Of a stretch of DNA of 64,000 nt, positions 1 to 10,399 are shown in pieces (the stretch's first letter is position 1; each line of letters starts with the position of its first letter). A program made the translations under genes and the position numbers. This DNA comes from Vesta saturnalis (lineage: Eukaryota; Arthropoda; Insecta; Coleoptera; Lampyridae), in contig JARFJB010002039.1 in NCBI GenBank assembly GCA_036346205.1, positions 351,001-415,000 on the forward strand. The letters are read 5' to 3'. Under the pieces are notes generated by a model. It searched no databases. It was not told the origin of the DNA and saw nothing but the letters and a program-made list of their open reading frames with translations.

Positions 1-478
1 GATTGGTCTTGGGCAAAGAGTGGTCAAAAATGGTCTTTTCTCGAATATATTTCCCTCTAGTACCTAGCTAAATGTAACAAAATATCAAATTACTTTCGCA
101 AATACAGAAATAGATATCGTTTATGATGTAAGTTGTTTGATTAAAATCGACCTAATAGTTTTTCAAATATAAACGTTTAAAGTCAGGTGACTAAACTTTT
201 TACTTTGATGGTAGTAGTAGTAAGGTATGCACCAGTGGTAAACTATAGGTATATAATATACAAAAAAACTTTTTTTTTATTTAGCGTTTATAAAACGTAC
301 ATTATAAAACTCAAACGAGTTTCATAATGTTTGACTTTATAGAATCGATTTTTTTTTATTGAAGTTGATATGTAAACTAAAGAACTTCTTTCTTGATGTT
401 AACATAAATGTGTCATAACCTGTATTTATCGGAGATGTGTACGCATTTAAAAGTATCCAGTTGTTTTAAATGAATGTA
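1..478. other. AT-rich flank, no gene
   Basis: No coding stretch, RNA gene or repeat structure was recognised here. It ends at the TA target dinucleotide (477-478) of the transposon that begins at 479. Confidence 0.5.
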
Positions 479-925
479 CAGTGCATCCCATTTTGGATGA
501 GACAGCCAAGTATCTCGGTTGTTGTTGAAGATAGAACCTTGCGGTTTTCGCGGTCCTGTGCCACTTTTTTGTGAAACTCAAGATGTTCTGAACGGATTTT
601 TCCTAACTTCTTTCGTTCATAAGTTACAGGGCATTTTTGAAAATTCACACTTTTTGGACCCCCTCCATATCTACGAAGTTTCTCAGCAATAATGTCAAAT
701 TGAAAACTTATCCCATAGAGAATTTTATGTAGAATTCAGTGGCGCACTCAATTTTTTTTTTCGGGGTATGGTTATAGAGATACGACTCAAACTTATGATT
801 TTTTTCAATGGAACACCCTGTATTTTATCAACTCATTAAATTCCTTATTTTTTTCCTTCAAAATGATATATAATATGTAAACATAAATTATTCAAAAATG
901 CTCCAAAATCACTAAAACTTTGATT
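479..925. repeat. left long terminal inverted repeat
   Basis: Matches the reverse complement of about 2485-2922 with scattered substitutions and small indels. Shared blocks include CATCCCATTTTGG at the tip and ATGATATATAATATG near the inner end. The inner boundary is approximate. Confidence 0.8.
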
Positions 926-1157
926 TTTAATAGTAGGCTATGGATTTTTCATACAAAAAAAGTTCAAATTGAAGAAATACTACTTGTGATTTTTCCATGA
1001 AAGGAACAAGAACAATACTAACACTAATTCACTAACAAAACACAAAACGGAGGTAACTAATAGCAATAAATAAATAGTAATAAAATGTTAATAATGTGGA
1101 ATAAGCAGCTAATTAAATATTTACTCATACTATTTCATTTCGAAATTATTCGGTAAT

Positions 1158-2237
1158 TTACTCATTGAGTTGTTCAAATTGATGTCCGTTTTCCCTAACA
1201 CACAATTGACACGATTTCTTAATACGTCTTAATGCACTTAAAATTATGAAAGGCCGATTTTGTAAATTCTAGAAAACTGCCTCTGTTGTTGCACGAAGTT
1301 CTTCAATATTATTGTGCCTCTTACCGTATATTTTATTTTTCAAAAAACCCCACAAAGAAAGTCCAACACTGACAAATCAGGTGACCTTGCAGGCCACCTA
1401 ATGGGTCCATTTGTTCCAATCCAATGGTCTTGGAAAGTTTCTTCTAAAAACGGCACAATCAACCTCGAATTGTGGGCAGGGGCACCGTCTTGTTGGAAGT
1501 AAATGACATTAAGATAGGCGAGGGGAACATTCTCCAGGAATTCTGGTATTACTTCTTTTAAAATTGCCAAGTACCTATTCGCGTTGAGAGCCCCTTCAAA
1601 AATGCGGTATTTTATTGATGCCCCCAATAAGAAACAGGCTACATTAAAACCAAATCGACCCTGTTGTTGTTGCTCAAAAATTAGGTGTTGGTTTTCATCA
1701 TACCAGTGCCTTGTATTTTTCCTGTTAAATAAACCGACACTGCTTATATGGGCTTCGTCTGACCATACGGCTTTACTCGCAAAATTATTGTCCCTTCGAG
1801 TTTGGTTCAAAAACCAATTACAGAAATTCACACGCCTCGCTGCATCACCAGGGTATAAATGCTGGACAATATTCACTTTGTAGGGTTTCAATTTGTTTTT
1901 TTTTTAATCCTTTGTACCTGTGATCGGGGAACGCCAATGTTATTTTCTAACTTCGGACAAGAAGTCTGAGGAGAGACACTGACGCTGGTTAAGACATTTA
2001 TTTCATCCACTTCATTATTTTCCTTACTATACGTCTTGGGTCGGGGTTTAGAATACGCACCATAATTTAATATATTATTCTTTAGTCGAAATATCGTTGC
2101 TCGACTAGGTTGACGCCTGTCTGGATATCTAACGTTTTAAAAACAATATGTCATATAATGTATTATTGTAAATTACTAGTTTACCTGTATAAATATAATT
2201 CTAATGCTTCGTCAACATTTGGCATTGATTGAAACAT
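1158..2237 (-). pseudogene. broken DD41D transposase, with intron
   Basis: Starts at ATG 2237-2235 (MFQSMPNVDEALEL). A 56-bp GT..AG intron (2129-2184) restores the frame into YPDRRQPSRATIF, the N-terminal helix-turn-helix region of this transposase type. The catalytic core shows WSDEAH, FQQDGAPAHNS and RSPDLSVLDF (41 residues from the second to the third Asp). The C-terminal part ends with FEQLNE at 1158. Breaks: a 1-nt shift in an A-run near 1900, another 1-nt shift just after the third Asp near 1340, and an in-frame TAG near 1270. The protein would have bound the TIRs and cut and joined DNA at TA; this copy cannot. Splicing is inferred from frame continuity and splice-site dinucleotides only. 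Confidence 0.85.
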
Positions 2238-2484
2238 TGTCGTTGTTCTGTAAAAATCTTTCAGCCATTATAAGATTTCACAAATTAACAAAATCGCCAA
2301 ACACAAACACAATAAAACGCATCAAAATGTATCATCATGACGGCAGATGTGTTGATTTCTCCACAGTCACTTGATAAAACAATGCTCCAAAAGTCAGCAA
2401 CAGTGTTCGTAGCATCCATGACCTACTATAAAAAAATCACAAATAATAATCCCTGTAGTAAAACTTTGAAATCCATGGCACTCT

Positions 2485-2922
2485 ATTAAAATTCAATGTT
2501 TTAGTAATTTTGGAGCATTTTTGAAAACTTCATGTTTATATATTATGTATCATTTCGAAGGAAAAAAAATAAGTAATTTAATGAGATAATAAAATACAGG
2601 GTGTTGCATTGAAAAAATCATAAGTTTGAGTCTTATCTCCATAACGATACCCCGAAAAAAAATTGAGTGCGCCCCTGTATTATACGTAAATTTCTCTATG
2701 GGACAAGTTTTCAATTTGACATTATCGCTGAGAAACTTCTTAGATATGAAGGGGATCCAAAAAGTGTGGATCTGTAATTTATAAACGAAAGAAGTTAGGC
2801 AAAATCCGTTCAGGCCATCTTGAGTTTCACAAAAAAGTGGCACAGGCCCGCCGAAACCGTAAGGTTCTATCTTCAACAACAACCGAGATATCAGGCTGTC
2901 TCAACCAAAATGGGATGCACTG
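2485..2922. repeat. right long terminal inverted repeat
   Basis: Inverted partner of 479-925. It ends at 2922 with TGGGATGCACTG followed by the TA target site at 2923-2924. Confidence 0.8.
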
Positions 2923-3493
2923 TACAGTATCACTACTCGACAAAAAATTTGTTTTGAGCAAAACGTGTAAATGTAAGAAAACAGTGACAGGCCGGTGCAA
3001 ATTTTAATGGCGGCATTTTGACTATCATAATGCATATTTTTGGAGACATTTTATTTAAGAATATATGTAAGAAACAGTGCTTACTCCTACATTTCCTTAC
3101 ACTTAAAAAAATACATAAGCACACATTGGATACATGGCAGTTGGAAAATAACTTATTTGTATAGAATGCATAGCACGTTGAACATTTTTGATCTAACGTA
3201 ATAAAAAAAAGAAATAAAATAAAAGGTATTTACAAAGGTTATATTTATAGGTCATTGAGTAATTGGTGATGCATCTTTGATTACGATTCTATGACTAACG
3301 TGCTAGCTGTTGTATCATGGACTATTCAAGAAATATATATTATTTCGTTATTGTAAAAATCTGTTCTCTGTCCTTTAAAAATCAAAAGGTAAGAACTTAT
3401 AATTCTTAAATTGCTAAAAATCAGATGGTAAGGATTGTAGCCCTATTATAGCAGCAAAGAGAAGATTTATTTGCTTTATTTATCCAGTTTAAA

Positions 3494-4960
3494 ATGTCAG
3501 ACGCAAAAAGCTGTCTGGTGGTCAGTACAAAAGAAAAAGTTTCAAAAAGCAATCACAAATTGATTAACAGGCTGTGAGTTTACTGTACTACCTCGGAACT
3601 AAGAAAAAAGAGGTTGACAACCCAGGGTAGTCCCAAATTGAATCAAACTAAAACTTAAACTAGAAGGGTACTGTCGATCAGGTAACCGTAACCGATAATG
3701 ACACAAACCTAGAAGAACCAACTCCGGGAACTAAAGAAAATACAGATCCTGTGGTTATCTTAAATTCCGATCTTGGATCTTGGCCACCTAGTTTGTCTAC
3801 GCTAAAAGATTTTTTTTAGGAAGAGAAGGTCCACCTAAACCATTAAAGGACTATAAGTATCCAATTGATAACACCGGTCGAAAATTCAGTGCGCACTTTT
3901 ATACGAAAACATTGAAATACGGAGAAACAAGTACTATGCAACTCGCTAATCTATTCCGTTATAAAAATTATGTGTATTGTTTTTTTTTGTAAACTTTTTA
4001 GTTGCTCCTTTAGTTCTCTTTCTACTGAAGGATTGACCAGTTGGAGACACCTAACTCACACTTTAAAAGAACATGAGTCATCAAGAAATTACATTCAATG
4101 CCAAATGTCTTGCATTGAATTTGGTCAGCGATTACACCTTCTAAAACTAGTGACAATGAGTCACAAAGGCTTATTGCCTGCAGAGGCAAATTATTGGTAT
4201 GAGGTGCTTCTACGAATTCTGTCAACAATAAAAATGCTTGCTCAAAATTGTTTAGTCATTGAGGGTAGCAGTGACAAACTTTACGATTTTAATAATAAAA
4301 CTTTTTACAAATAATTCAACTACTAGCTCAATTTGATCCAATAATGGAAGAGTATGTTCTCAAACTGCTTAAAAAACAGGAAGCTGAAGGTCACTATCTT
4401 GGAAAAGATATCCAAAACGAACTGATTTATCTTTGACATTCACATATTGAAATACATATTATTAACGAAATTAAGAAATCCAAATACTATTCCATTGTTA
4501 TAAATTGTACTCCTTATGTCAATAAGATAGAGCAATTGCCGTTTTTGTTAGATATGTGTCTATTGACAAAGCTAACCCCAATAATATCATCATTAAGATT
4601 AATAAAAGCTTTTTAGGCTTTTTTCCAGTTGAGTGATCGATAGGACAAAAACATTCAAATGCAATAATTGAAAATCTTGCAAAATTGAGATTAAATTTGC
4701 AGGATATGGCAGACCAGGTTTGCGGTAACGGGGCCAATATGAGAGGTGATAAAAATCAGGGGTGCCATTTAGTCGCTACTCATTTAATAACTCAGTTGAT
4801 AATGGCCGTAAAAACCAATGCAACGAATTTTCAAAAGAACTCTGAAGTTAATACGCATTGTATCACCCTAAGAAACTGCAATTTAAGTATACCGCCGGAA
4901 ATCAAAATATTAATAATATACCAAAATTCAAAACAACACTAAATACTTACTTGGTAGCAA
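3494..4960 (+). pseudogene. hAT-like (ZMYM1/TTF-type) transposase remnant
   Basis: Starts at ATG 3494 (MSDAK) and runs through several frames. Recognisable blocks are KKLSGGQYKRKSFKKQ after an early shift, DLGSWPPSLSTLKDFF near 3770, then GRKFSAHFYTKTLKYGET and YCFFCKLF (TTF-type zinc-finger region), EGLTSWRHLTHTLKEHE, AQFDPIMEEYVLKLL, SKYYSIVINCTP and VCGNGANMRGD near 4720. These are in the order seen in ZMYM1-like hAT proteins: TTF finger, then DUF4371-type core. The hAT dimerisation region is absent. At least four frameshifts and several stops make it non-functional. No 8-bp target duplication or TIR was identified, so element limits are unknown. Confidence 0.75.
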
Positions 4961-5635
4961 AGTCTACTACTCATTTTAGGAGTTTTTTAATATCGCATAT
5001 TAATTGCACTACAAAAAATTAACTGTGATATGTGTATATTGTTAGCAATCAGATGTTTTATTAAATAGTAAATCAGCAATATAATAATTTTTACTAGGAC
5101 AATACTTTTATTGTATTTTCCTTATTGACCTACGTAATCCAATAAATCTGTCAGCAACATTATTGTTAAGTAGAATAATTAATTTCATGTGTCCAGGAAA
5201 CGTTTAACTTTTGTTCGAAATTAGATGTTTTGTTTTCTAAATAGTGTTTGAAATACAATTGTAAGAGCCTCCTTAGTTTGTATATGTAAGAGGAAGGAGG
5301 ATCTTATCTAATATATACACAATTCAATAAATCGATCTATCATCGCATAACTTTATTATCATTCACCAAACTCAATTCGGTTTGATAGAGCCTCCAACAG
5401 GATTGTGCCATCACTGCCCTTGGCTTGGCTGCTACAGTTATAAAGAAAACACAAGCAGCATTTCTGACTATACCAATCTCAAGTCATACGTTTACAGTTA
5501 TTGTACAATTCCAAGGCCAATTAGCTATGTTACGCAATAGCTGTGTTTTGCCTATCGGGAGAACATTGTCTGTGAATTTGAGGATATTCCTACGCCAGGT
5601 CCTTCTACCCCAATTACGTATCCCCCAATGATTAA
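4961..5635. other. no gene recognised
   Basis: AT-rich to about 5230. The stretch 5250-5420 contains AATAAA-like signals and the phrase GATAGAGCCTCCAACAGG, which could be the end of an old LTR. No partner LTR was found, so no element is called. Confidence 0.35.
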
Positions 5636-6115
5636 ACCACCCTCATAGGAAGAGGGTGCAGCAGTCTTCTAACGTCAGACCGAAGCAATAAGCTTTAAGT
5701 CCGAATACGTAACTCCAATGAACTAATGGGGGACTTCCAACGTTGGTGAAGGCCCAGATCACGTAATTCTTGTGCATTAGATGGTAGGTGCCCTAGGCTC
5801 TCCTATAAAGATCGACCACGTATACTCCTGTACATAAACCACCCTCCTCATAGATAAGGATGTGGAAGGGTCTTCCATCAACAGACAAAGGCCACATGAT
5901 ACATGGCATAGATCCTAACTTTGTGCCTGAACGTAACCCCAAGCATCGGTCGAGATGCCCAGCAAGCATTTAACAAGATTATGTATCCAGACCATATAGG
6001 TATCCTCCCATACAATACAGAGGTATTCCAACGACAGACCAAGGCCACATGTTACATGGCATGGATACTGACCACGTGCCTGAACGTAACCCGTCGGTCT
6101 GGTTCTAATCATCCC
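5636..6115. repeat. degenerate ~153-bp tandem repeat
   Basis: The phrase GGCCACATGATACATGGCAT (from 5890) recurs as GGCCACATGTTACATGGCAT (from 6043), each followed by GTGCCTGAACGTAACCC; spacing is 153 bp. Weaker matching units (CCACCCTC, CAGACCGAAG or CAGACCAAGG) extend left to about 5636. The stretch is richer in G+C than its surroundings. It looks like an old satellite fragment of roughly three units. Confidence 0.6.
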
Positions 6116-6740
6116 TAATAGTTACTGGACCGACAGAATTTAAACTGCCCGTGCGAACGCACATTAATTACCAAGCAACATCACATTGCGCGCATCAAGC
6201 AGTTATAGATACAAAAACCGTCACATCTAACACTCTCACACTTCTTAGTAAACATTAAGATAACACTACTGAAGCTACCTTTAACATATCACGTAATAAT
6301 ACATTATTTTAAGAGCAGCAATTATTGTCGTACTCGCACATGCAAATTAATTACACATAATGACAAAAATGTAGGTGTCAATAACAACGCAAAAAAATGA
6401 TTACTCTAGTACAATAAAAGTGCAAGTTAGGCATGCTCACCTTTAACGCACAAAATTCCTCCAAATAAGGTTGGAGGTAATTCAACTTTGAGGTGGTATT
6501 ATCCAATTTGTGATTAGATACAGGAAGGGAATAAGTCCCCATTACTATTATTTGGGTACATATAAACCAGAACCTGATATAAGGTCGGGCATATTTTTGC
6601 GATATTCAAATTTAAAAAATCACCATTCTGCCGTGACAGTTCCCTATTTTTAATGACCTCATAAATGATTGTTTTAATATATTTTTTTCTTTGCTAACCG
6701 CCTATCCGAAATTGAAGAAAGATAATCAGGATATGAGAAA
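6116..6740. other. no gene recognised
   Basis: Intermediate base composition; no coding similarity or repeat structure noticed. Confidence 0.4.
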
Positions 6741-6754
6741 AATATTCAGTACTA

Positions 6755-7260
6755 TCACCAGAAATGATATGAATTAGGAAAATTTAGTGTATTTTTAGAT
6801 AGTAAAAAGTTATATTTTCGTGAAAAGTATAAAAAGTACTTTGAAGACAAGTTGGGATTTGTACTGTTTACTGACGATGTGAATGAGCGAGTATTAGCAA
6901 AAGTAGCCCGAGGTGTATCAAAGAGTGTAATGCAGCAGCGCAATAGCCATTGTATTACTGATAATACAAAGAAATAACTTCTATGCCCATTTATATGCAT
7001 CATCACTCTTTTTAAATAAAATCAACGATATCGAGAGCGTATTAGTGAGTACCAACCCAGTAGTCAGAATTATATTCTAGCTGAGGTCCAATTTGGGCGT
7101 TGTAAATCAGAAATAGTGGTCGGGAGGTAAAGGTACTGCTTAGATCTGTACAAAAAGCCTACTTTACCAGCAGCTGCTTTAGTAGCTGACAGAAGATGGC
7201 CAAGTCATGATAGATTTTAAGATACAGTAATTCCGAACATAGTAATAGGGTCTGAAAACT
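6755..7260 (-). pseudogene. LINE remnant, 3' part of reverse transcriptase ORF
   Basis: Matches the LINE fragment at 49612-50328 in the same orientation. Shared translated motifs are LLSATKAAAGKVGFLYRS near 7190 and a family-type RATFANTRSF tail. It is the C-terminal, post-polymerase part of a Jockey-like non-LTR retrotransposon ORF2 with many shifts. It stops at a TTAA (7260-7263), where the other copy simply continues, because a piggyBac element interrupts it there. The rest of this LINE copy lies at 8575-9510. Confidence 0.7.
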
Positions 7261-8574
7261 TAATCCTACTATTGTGTTCGGGTCAATATGACCCAATCGC
7301 TTTCGTCTAATGTGCATAATTCGTTAATTTATTTAAACATTTCGTTTCCACTGCATGACTTTTACTTCATTACTCTAATACCGGTGTACCTAGATTGATA
7401 TTAGAAAATTATAATTTTTTTTTTATTGCATTTGTTACGCTCACTGTGTCTAGGTCTACTGGACCCGGTGATTTATCTGGCAAGCAGATTATCATTATCA
7501 TACACGAATGTATCTTATTAGTTTTGTTTTATTTTCATAATTCATTATTGCGCATATTGCAAGCGTTATTTGAGTACCGGTAAACAAGTTTATTCCTGTT
7601 GAGATTTTTCTGTGGCTCGGTATATAAGTGCAACCAGTGAGCATCGGTGTGTTAGTTTCGTAGTAAATATCAAACTTGATGTTATACTTTAATAAGAAAT
7701 GCCTAACAATTGAAATTTATTATTGAAAATCTGTGGTGGGAGAGTGTTTACGGATAGTGAACTTGAGAAACTTTTGTGTGTTTTTGATAGTGACTCTAAT
7801 GCTTCTGAAGAAGAAGTCCATTTGTCCGAAACCGAGATATATAATGGCGAATGGGATGATGAAGTGGAAGCTACGATTTCACCAGTCGGGAAGGTTGTCA
7901 GCAGCAAATATTATTTCGTTGATTCCTGGACCAACAAGGTATGCTACGTCGCGAATAATTGATATAAAATCCGCGTACCTCTTATATTTCACACCCAAAA
8001 TTGTAAACCTAATTTTGAAAATGTCAAATTTAGAAGACAAGAGACTTTGTGGCGACACGCATAGATCAACTAGAAGCATATTTTGGCCTACTGTTTCTAG
8101 TTGGAGTGTATAAATCTCATGTAGAGGTAACAGATAGTCTGTGGGATTGAAATGTAGGTCGTCCAATATTCAGAACAACGATATCCCTACAACGATTTCA
8201 TGTAATTGCACGAATAATTCGCTTTGACGATAAAAAAACTCGACCACAAGAATGCCAAACTGATAAACTAGCTCCCACACGGGACTGGGATGAATGGGTT
8301 GCAATTGTACCTAAGCTCTATAATGTTCACGAAAATGTAATAGTAAATGAGCATCTGGTACCTTCTAGAGGCTGTTGTCTTTTAGATAGTACATCACAAA
8401 TAAACCTGCTAAATACATAGTCAAGATTTTATGCGATTCTGTAACTGGATATGCATATAACATGCAAGTTTACCTCGGGAAAAAAAGAAGGTGAACCTCC
8501 AGTGAGAAGTCTTGGTAAAAGGGTTGTGCTAGATCTTACTTATGGTCTAAAAGGGTAGAACGTAACGTGTGATA
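7260..8574 (+). mobile_element. piggyBac-like element, right end lost
   Basis: The left end is at TTAA 7260-7263. The corresponding site in the LINE copy near 50310 also reads CTTAAG, so the insertion target is visible. A short inverted pair GGGTCA..TGACCC lies just inside (about 7280-7294). The element ends abruptly near 8574, where LINE sequence from a different part of the same family begins. The right TIR and second TTAA are missing, so a deletion joined transposon and LINE. Confidence 0.65.
7699..8574 (+). pseudogene. piggyBac-like transposase remnant
   Basis: The likely start is ATG 7699 (MPNN, then an in-frame TGA), followed by an acidic N-terminal region (FTDSELEKLL, DSDSNASEEEVHLSETE) typical of piggyBac proteins. 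After a shift the core reads LEAYFGLLFLVGVYKSHVE, GRPIFRTTISLQRF, RIIRFDDKKTRPQ and TDKLAPTRDW. VNEHLVPSRG replaces the usual V-D-E-Q-L-V-P motif, so the first catalytic Asp appears to be Asn. KPAKYIVKILCDS and YNMQVYLGKKEGEPP follow. It stops at about residue 290 of an expected ~550-600, so the last catalytic Asp and the Cys-rich tail are missing. It is non-functional. Confidence 0.8.
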
Positions 8575-9510
8575 ATTGATGAGCGTATCGTTTAACCCAA
8601 ACGAGGTGAGTTTGCCAAGTAAAAACTTATGGCAAACTTGGTCAAATGCTTTAGAAGTGTCTAAAGCGAGTACGACTGTTTCACCGGATTGTTATAATGT
8701 ATTGTCACATACGAAAGAAGATCATCTGTTGAACGATTTTGCCTATAACCATAGGAGTGGCCACTGAGAAGTTTGTTAGTTTCAAGAAAAGAGAGCAGTT
8801 GCTGATTGATTGTTTTTTCCCTGAATTTTGACAAAATGGAAGTGATGGCAATTGGTTGGAAGTTGGAGGGATCGGTCATATCGGCTTTTGTGGAATAGGT
8901 TGAACAAATGCTAACTTCCATAGTGAGGGAGATCCTCCAAAAGAGATATAGATCGAGTAGAGCTTAGATAGGAATAGTACCTATTCGGTGAAGCATTCCT
9001 TTGAGACAACATCTGAGATACCGTCTGGGCCAGTCTCGTTATTTAAATCAAGCCTGCTGATGATCGATTCTAGGAGCTTGTACCCAAACATTGAAATCTT
9101 CCAAAATTCAGATAACGCAAGATGAAACTGAGACAGAAGGTAGTTATCCTTCAAACTAAGATAATCGAAGAGGTCTTGAAGTTACTGTCATTAGGAAACG
9201 TATGAATGCAACAGTAGAATTTCACAACCAGAATGTTTAAATTACGTAATGTCGAATTTTTTATTCTCCAAAGAAGAAATCTGCAGGCGTTGTTGTGTTT
9301 GAGATAGGCACACACTCCTCCTTTGTATCGAAAGTTAGACTGAAGATTGTATTGGTGAAATGACACGTCAGGTTGGAACTATTTAAGATGTTGTTGAGCA
9401 GCATTAAGGTTAGACCTGATACCGCAGATGTTACAATAATGGATCAGAAAGTGAATACTTTCGATGACCGAGATCGCTTGGGCTCTGCCTTCCAGGGTAT
9501 CCGAAGTGGG
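8575..9510 (-). pseudogene. LINE remnant, endonuclease and RT start
   Basis: Minus-strand ORF2 of a Jockey-like non-LTR element. The AP-type endonuclease part carries ICGIRSNLN (near 9420) and FRYKGGVCAYLKHN (near 9310). The RT part carries DPSNFQPIAITSILSK, INQQLLSFLETNKLLSGHS, YRQNRST and QVCHKFLLGKLTSFGLND near 8600. Stops and frameshifts are scattered through it. The same family occurs at 6755-7260, 49612-50328 and 57430-57970. The left edge is the chimeric joint with piggyBac DNA near 8574. Confidence 0.75.
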
Positions 9511-10100
9511 TAGGATTTTACGTCCGGCATTTATTACCCTAGAAAACACAAGCATCTTTTTTTTAATTTTAGACTTTCAATGGCATAGGAAGACAGTGAG
9601 CGGGAGAGAAAAAATGGGAGAATAGATTAAGGATAAAGGAAAGGGTGACGGCAGCCCTTACAGAGCTCATAAATCGGAAACTTAATATTAAGGAACCCCG
9701 TTGTAAATTAAAATAGGACATCGGTGTTGGTGAATACATGCAATTTTGATCTTTTCTGAAGCAAAAATTAGAGTTGCATTACAATGAAGGCTAAAATGGA
9801 AATTGAAACAGATTTTAGTCTATTTTGATCGACAAATGAAGAATTTTTACTTGTAAAGGGATTTATTTTTTATTTTTACGAATAATGCTAGTTGTTTAAA
9901 GATCAGTGATAGCTATTGGAAAAACAGGAGCTTGTCGAGGTGATGACAACTTTGAAGATTAAAAATTAACGAAATCTTAGATTTAGAATCAGCAATGTTG
10001 ATTAAAATAAGGAATACAAAGGATAAACTACCTAAATCCTTTATCCTAACGGATAAATTTTATGAGATTTGTAAGAAATATGCCAATCTTTGCTCTCAAA
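9511..10100. other. no gene recognised
   Basis: May include decayed 5' sequence of the adjacent LINE; nothing else could be assigned. Confidence 0.35.
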
Positions 10101-10141
10101 TTAGATACTAGGGGTTTTTCTGAATTTTCAAAAAGGGAAAT

Positions 10142-10381
10142 ATGGCCCAGAACTCAATGCGGAAAGTCACCTTGAACCGGCACGGAGGTTGGCAGTCAAG
10201 TGGTTTGGCAGAATTCGGTGGAATCATCCTTTCCAATGCTCCATTGATGACCCATGAGCTAGAAGATGTGGCAGAAGATTCCTCCAATGATCCAGATGCT
10301 TCGTGCACATCAAAGTATTCGGCATATGTACCATTTACTAAACAATCAATGAAAGAGAAAAATCTTCCCTTAGTTAATTGA
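10142..10381 (+). pseudogene. possible tyrosine-recombinase C-terminal fragment
   Basis: A 79-codon open stretch from ATG 10142. The segment VTLNRHGGWQSSGLAE resembles the C-terminal box of Crypton/KIAA1958-type tyrosine recombinases, where an H-G-G-W motif precedes the active-site tyrosine region. The rest (acidic ELEDVAEDSSNDPD) is not recognised, and no upstream catalytic Arg or downstream Tyr motif was found. It may be a terminal exon-sized scrap of such an element. The alternative is a chance ORF; the motif is short. Confidence 0.4.
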
Positions 10382-10399
10382 GAAAACTGTTCCAATATT

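Larger units (their letters stand above)
479..2922 (-). mobile_element. DD41D-type Tc1/mariner element with long TIRs
   Basis: Both ends read CAGTGCATCCCA inward and each is preceded by TA (477-478 and 2923-2924), the target duplication expected of the Tc1/mariner superfamily. The terminal inverted repeats are very long, about 440 bp each, and diverged, so the copy is old. The interior carries a minus-strand transposase remnant with three DDE motifs; the second and third Asp are 41 residues apart, as in DD41D (rosa/Visitor-type) elements. Total length is 2444 bp. The boundaries are well supported by the matching ends; the subfamily name is inferred from spacing alone. Confidence 0.85.

Noticed and set aside
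1314..1883. Plus-strand ORFs opposite the DD41D transposase
   Set aside because: Shadows of the minus-strand transposase, which carries the DDE motifs.
4961..5420. Solo LTR of a Copia-like element
   Set aside because: Only weak end-like phrases; no partner LTR, primer-binding site or coding region could be shown.
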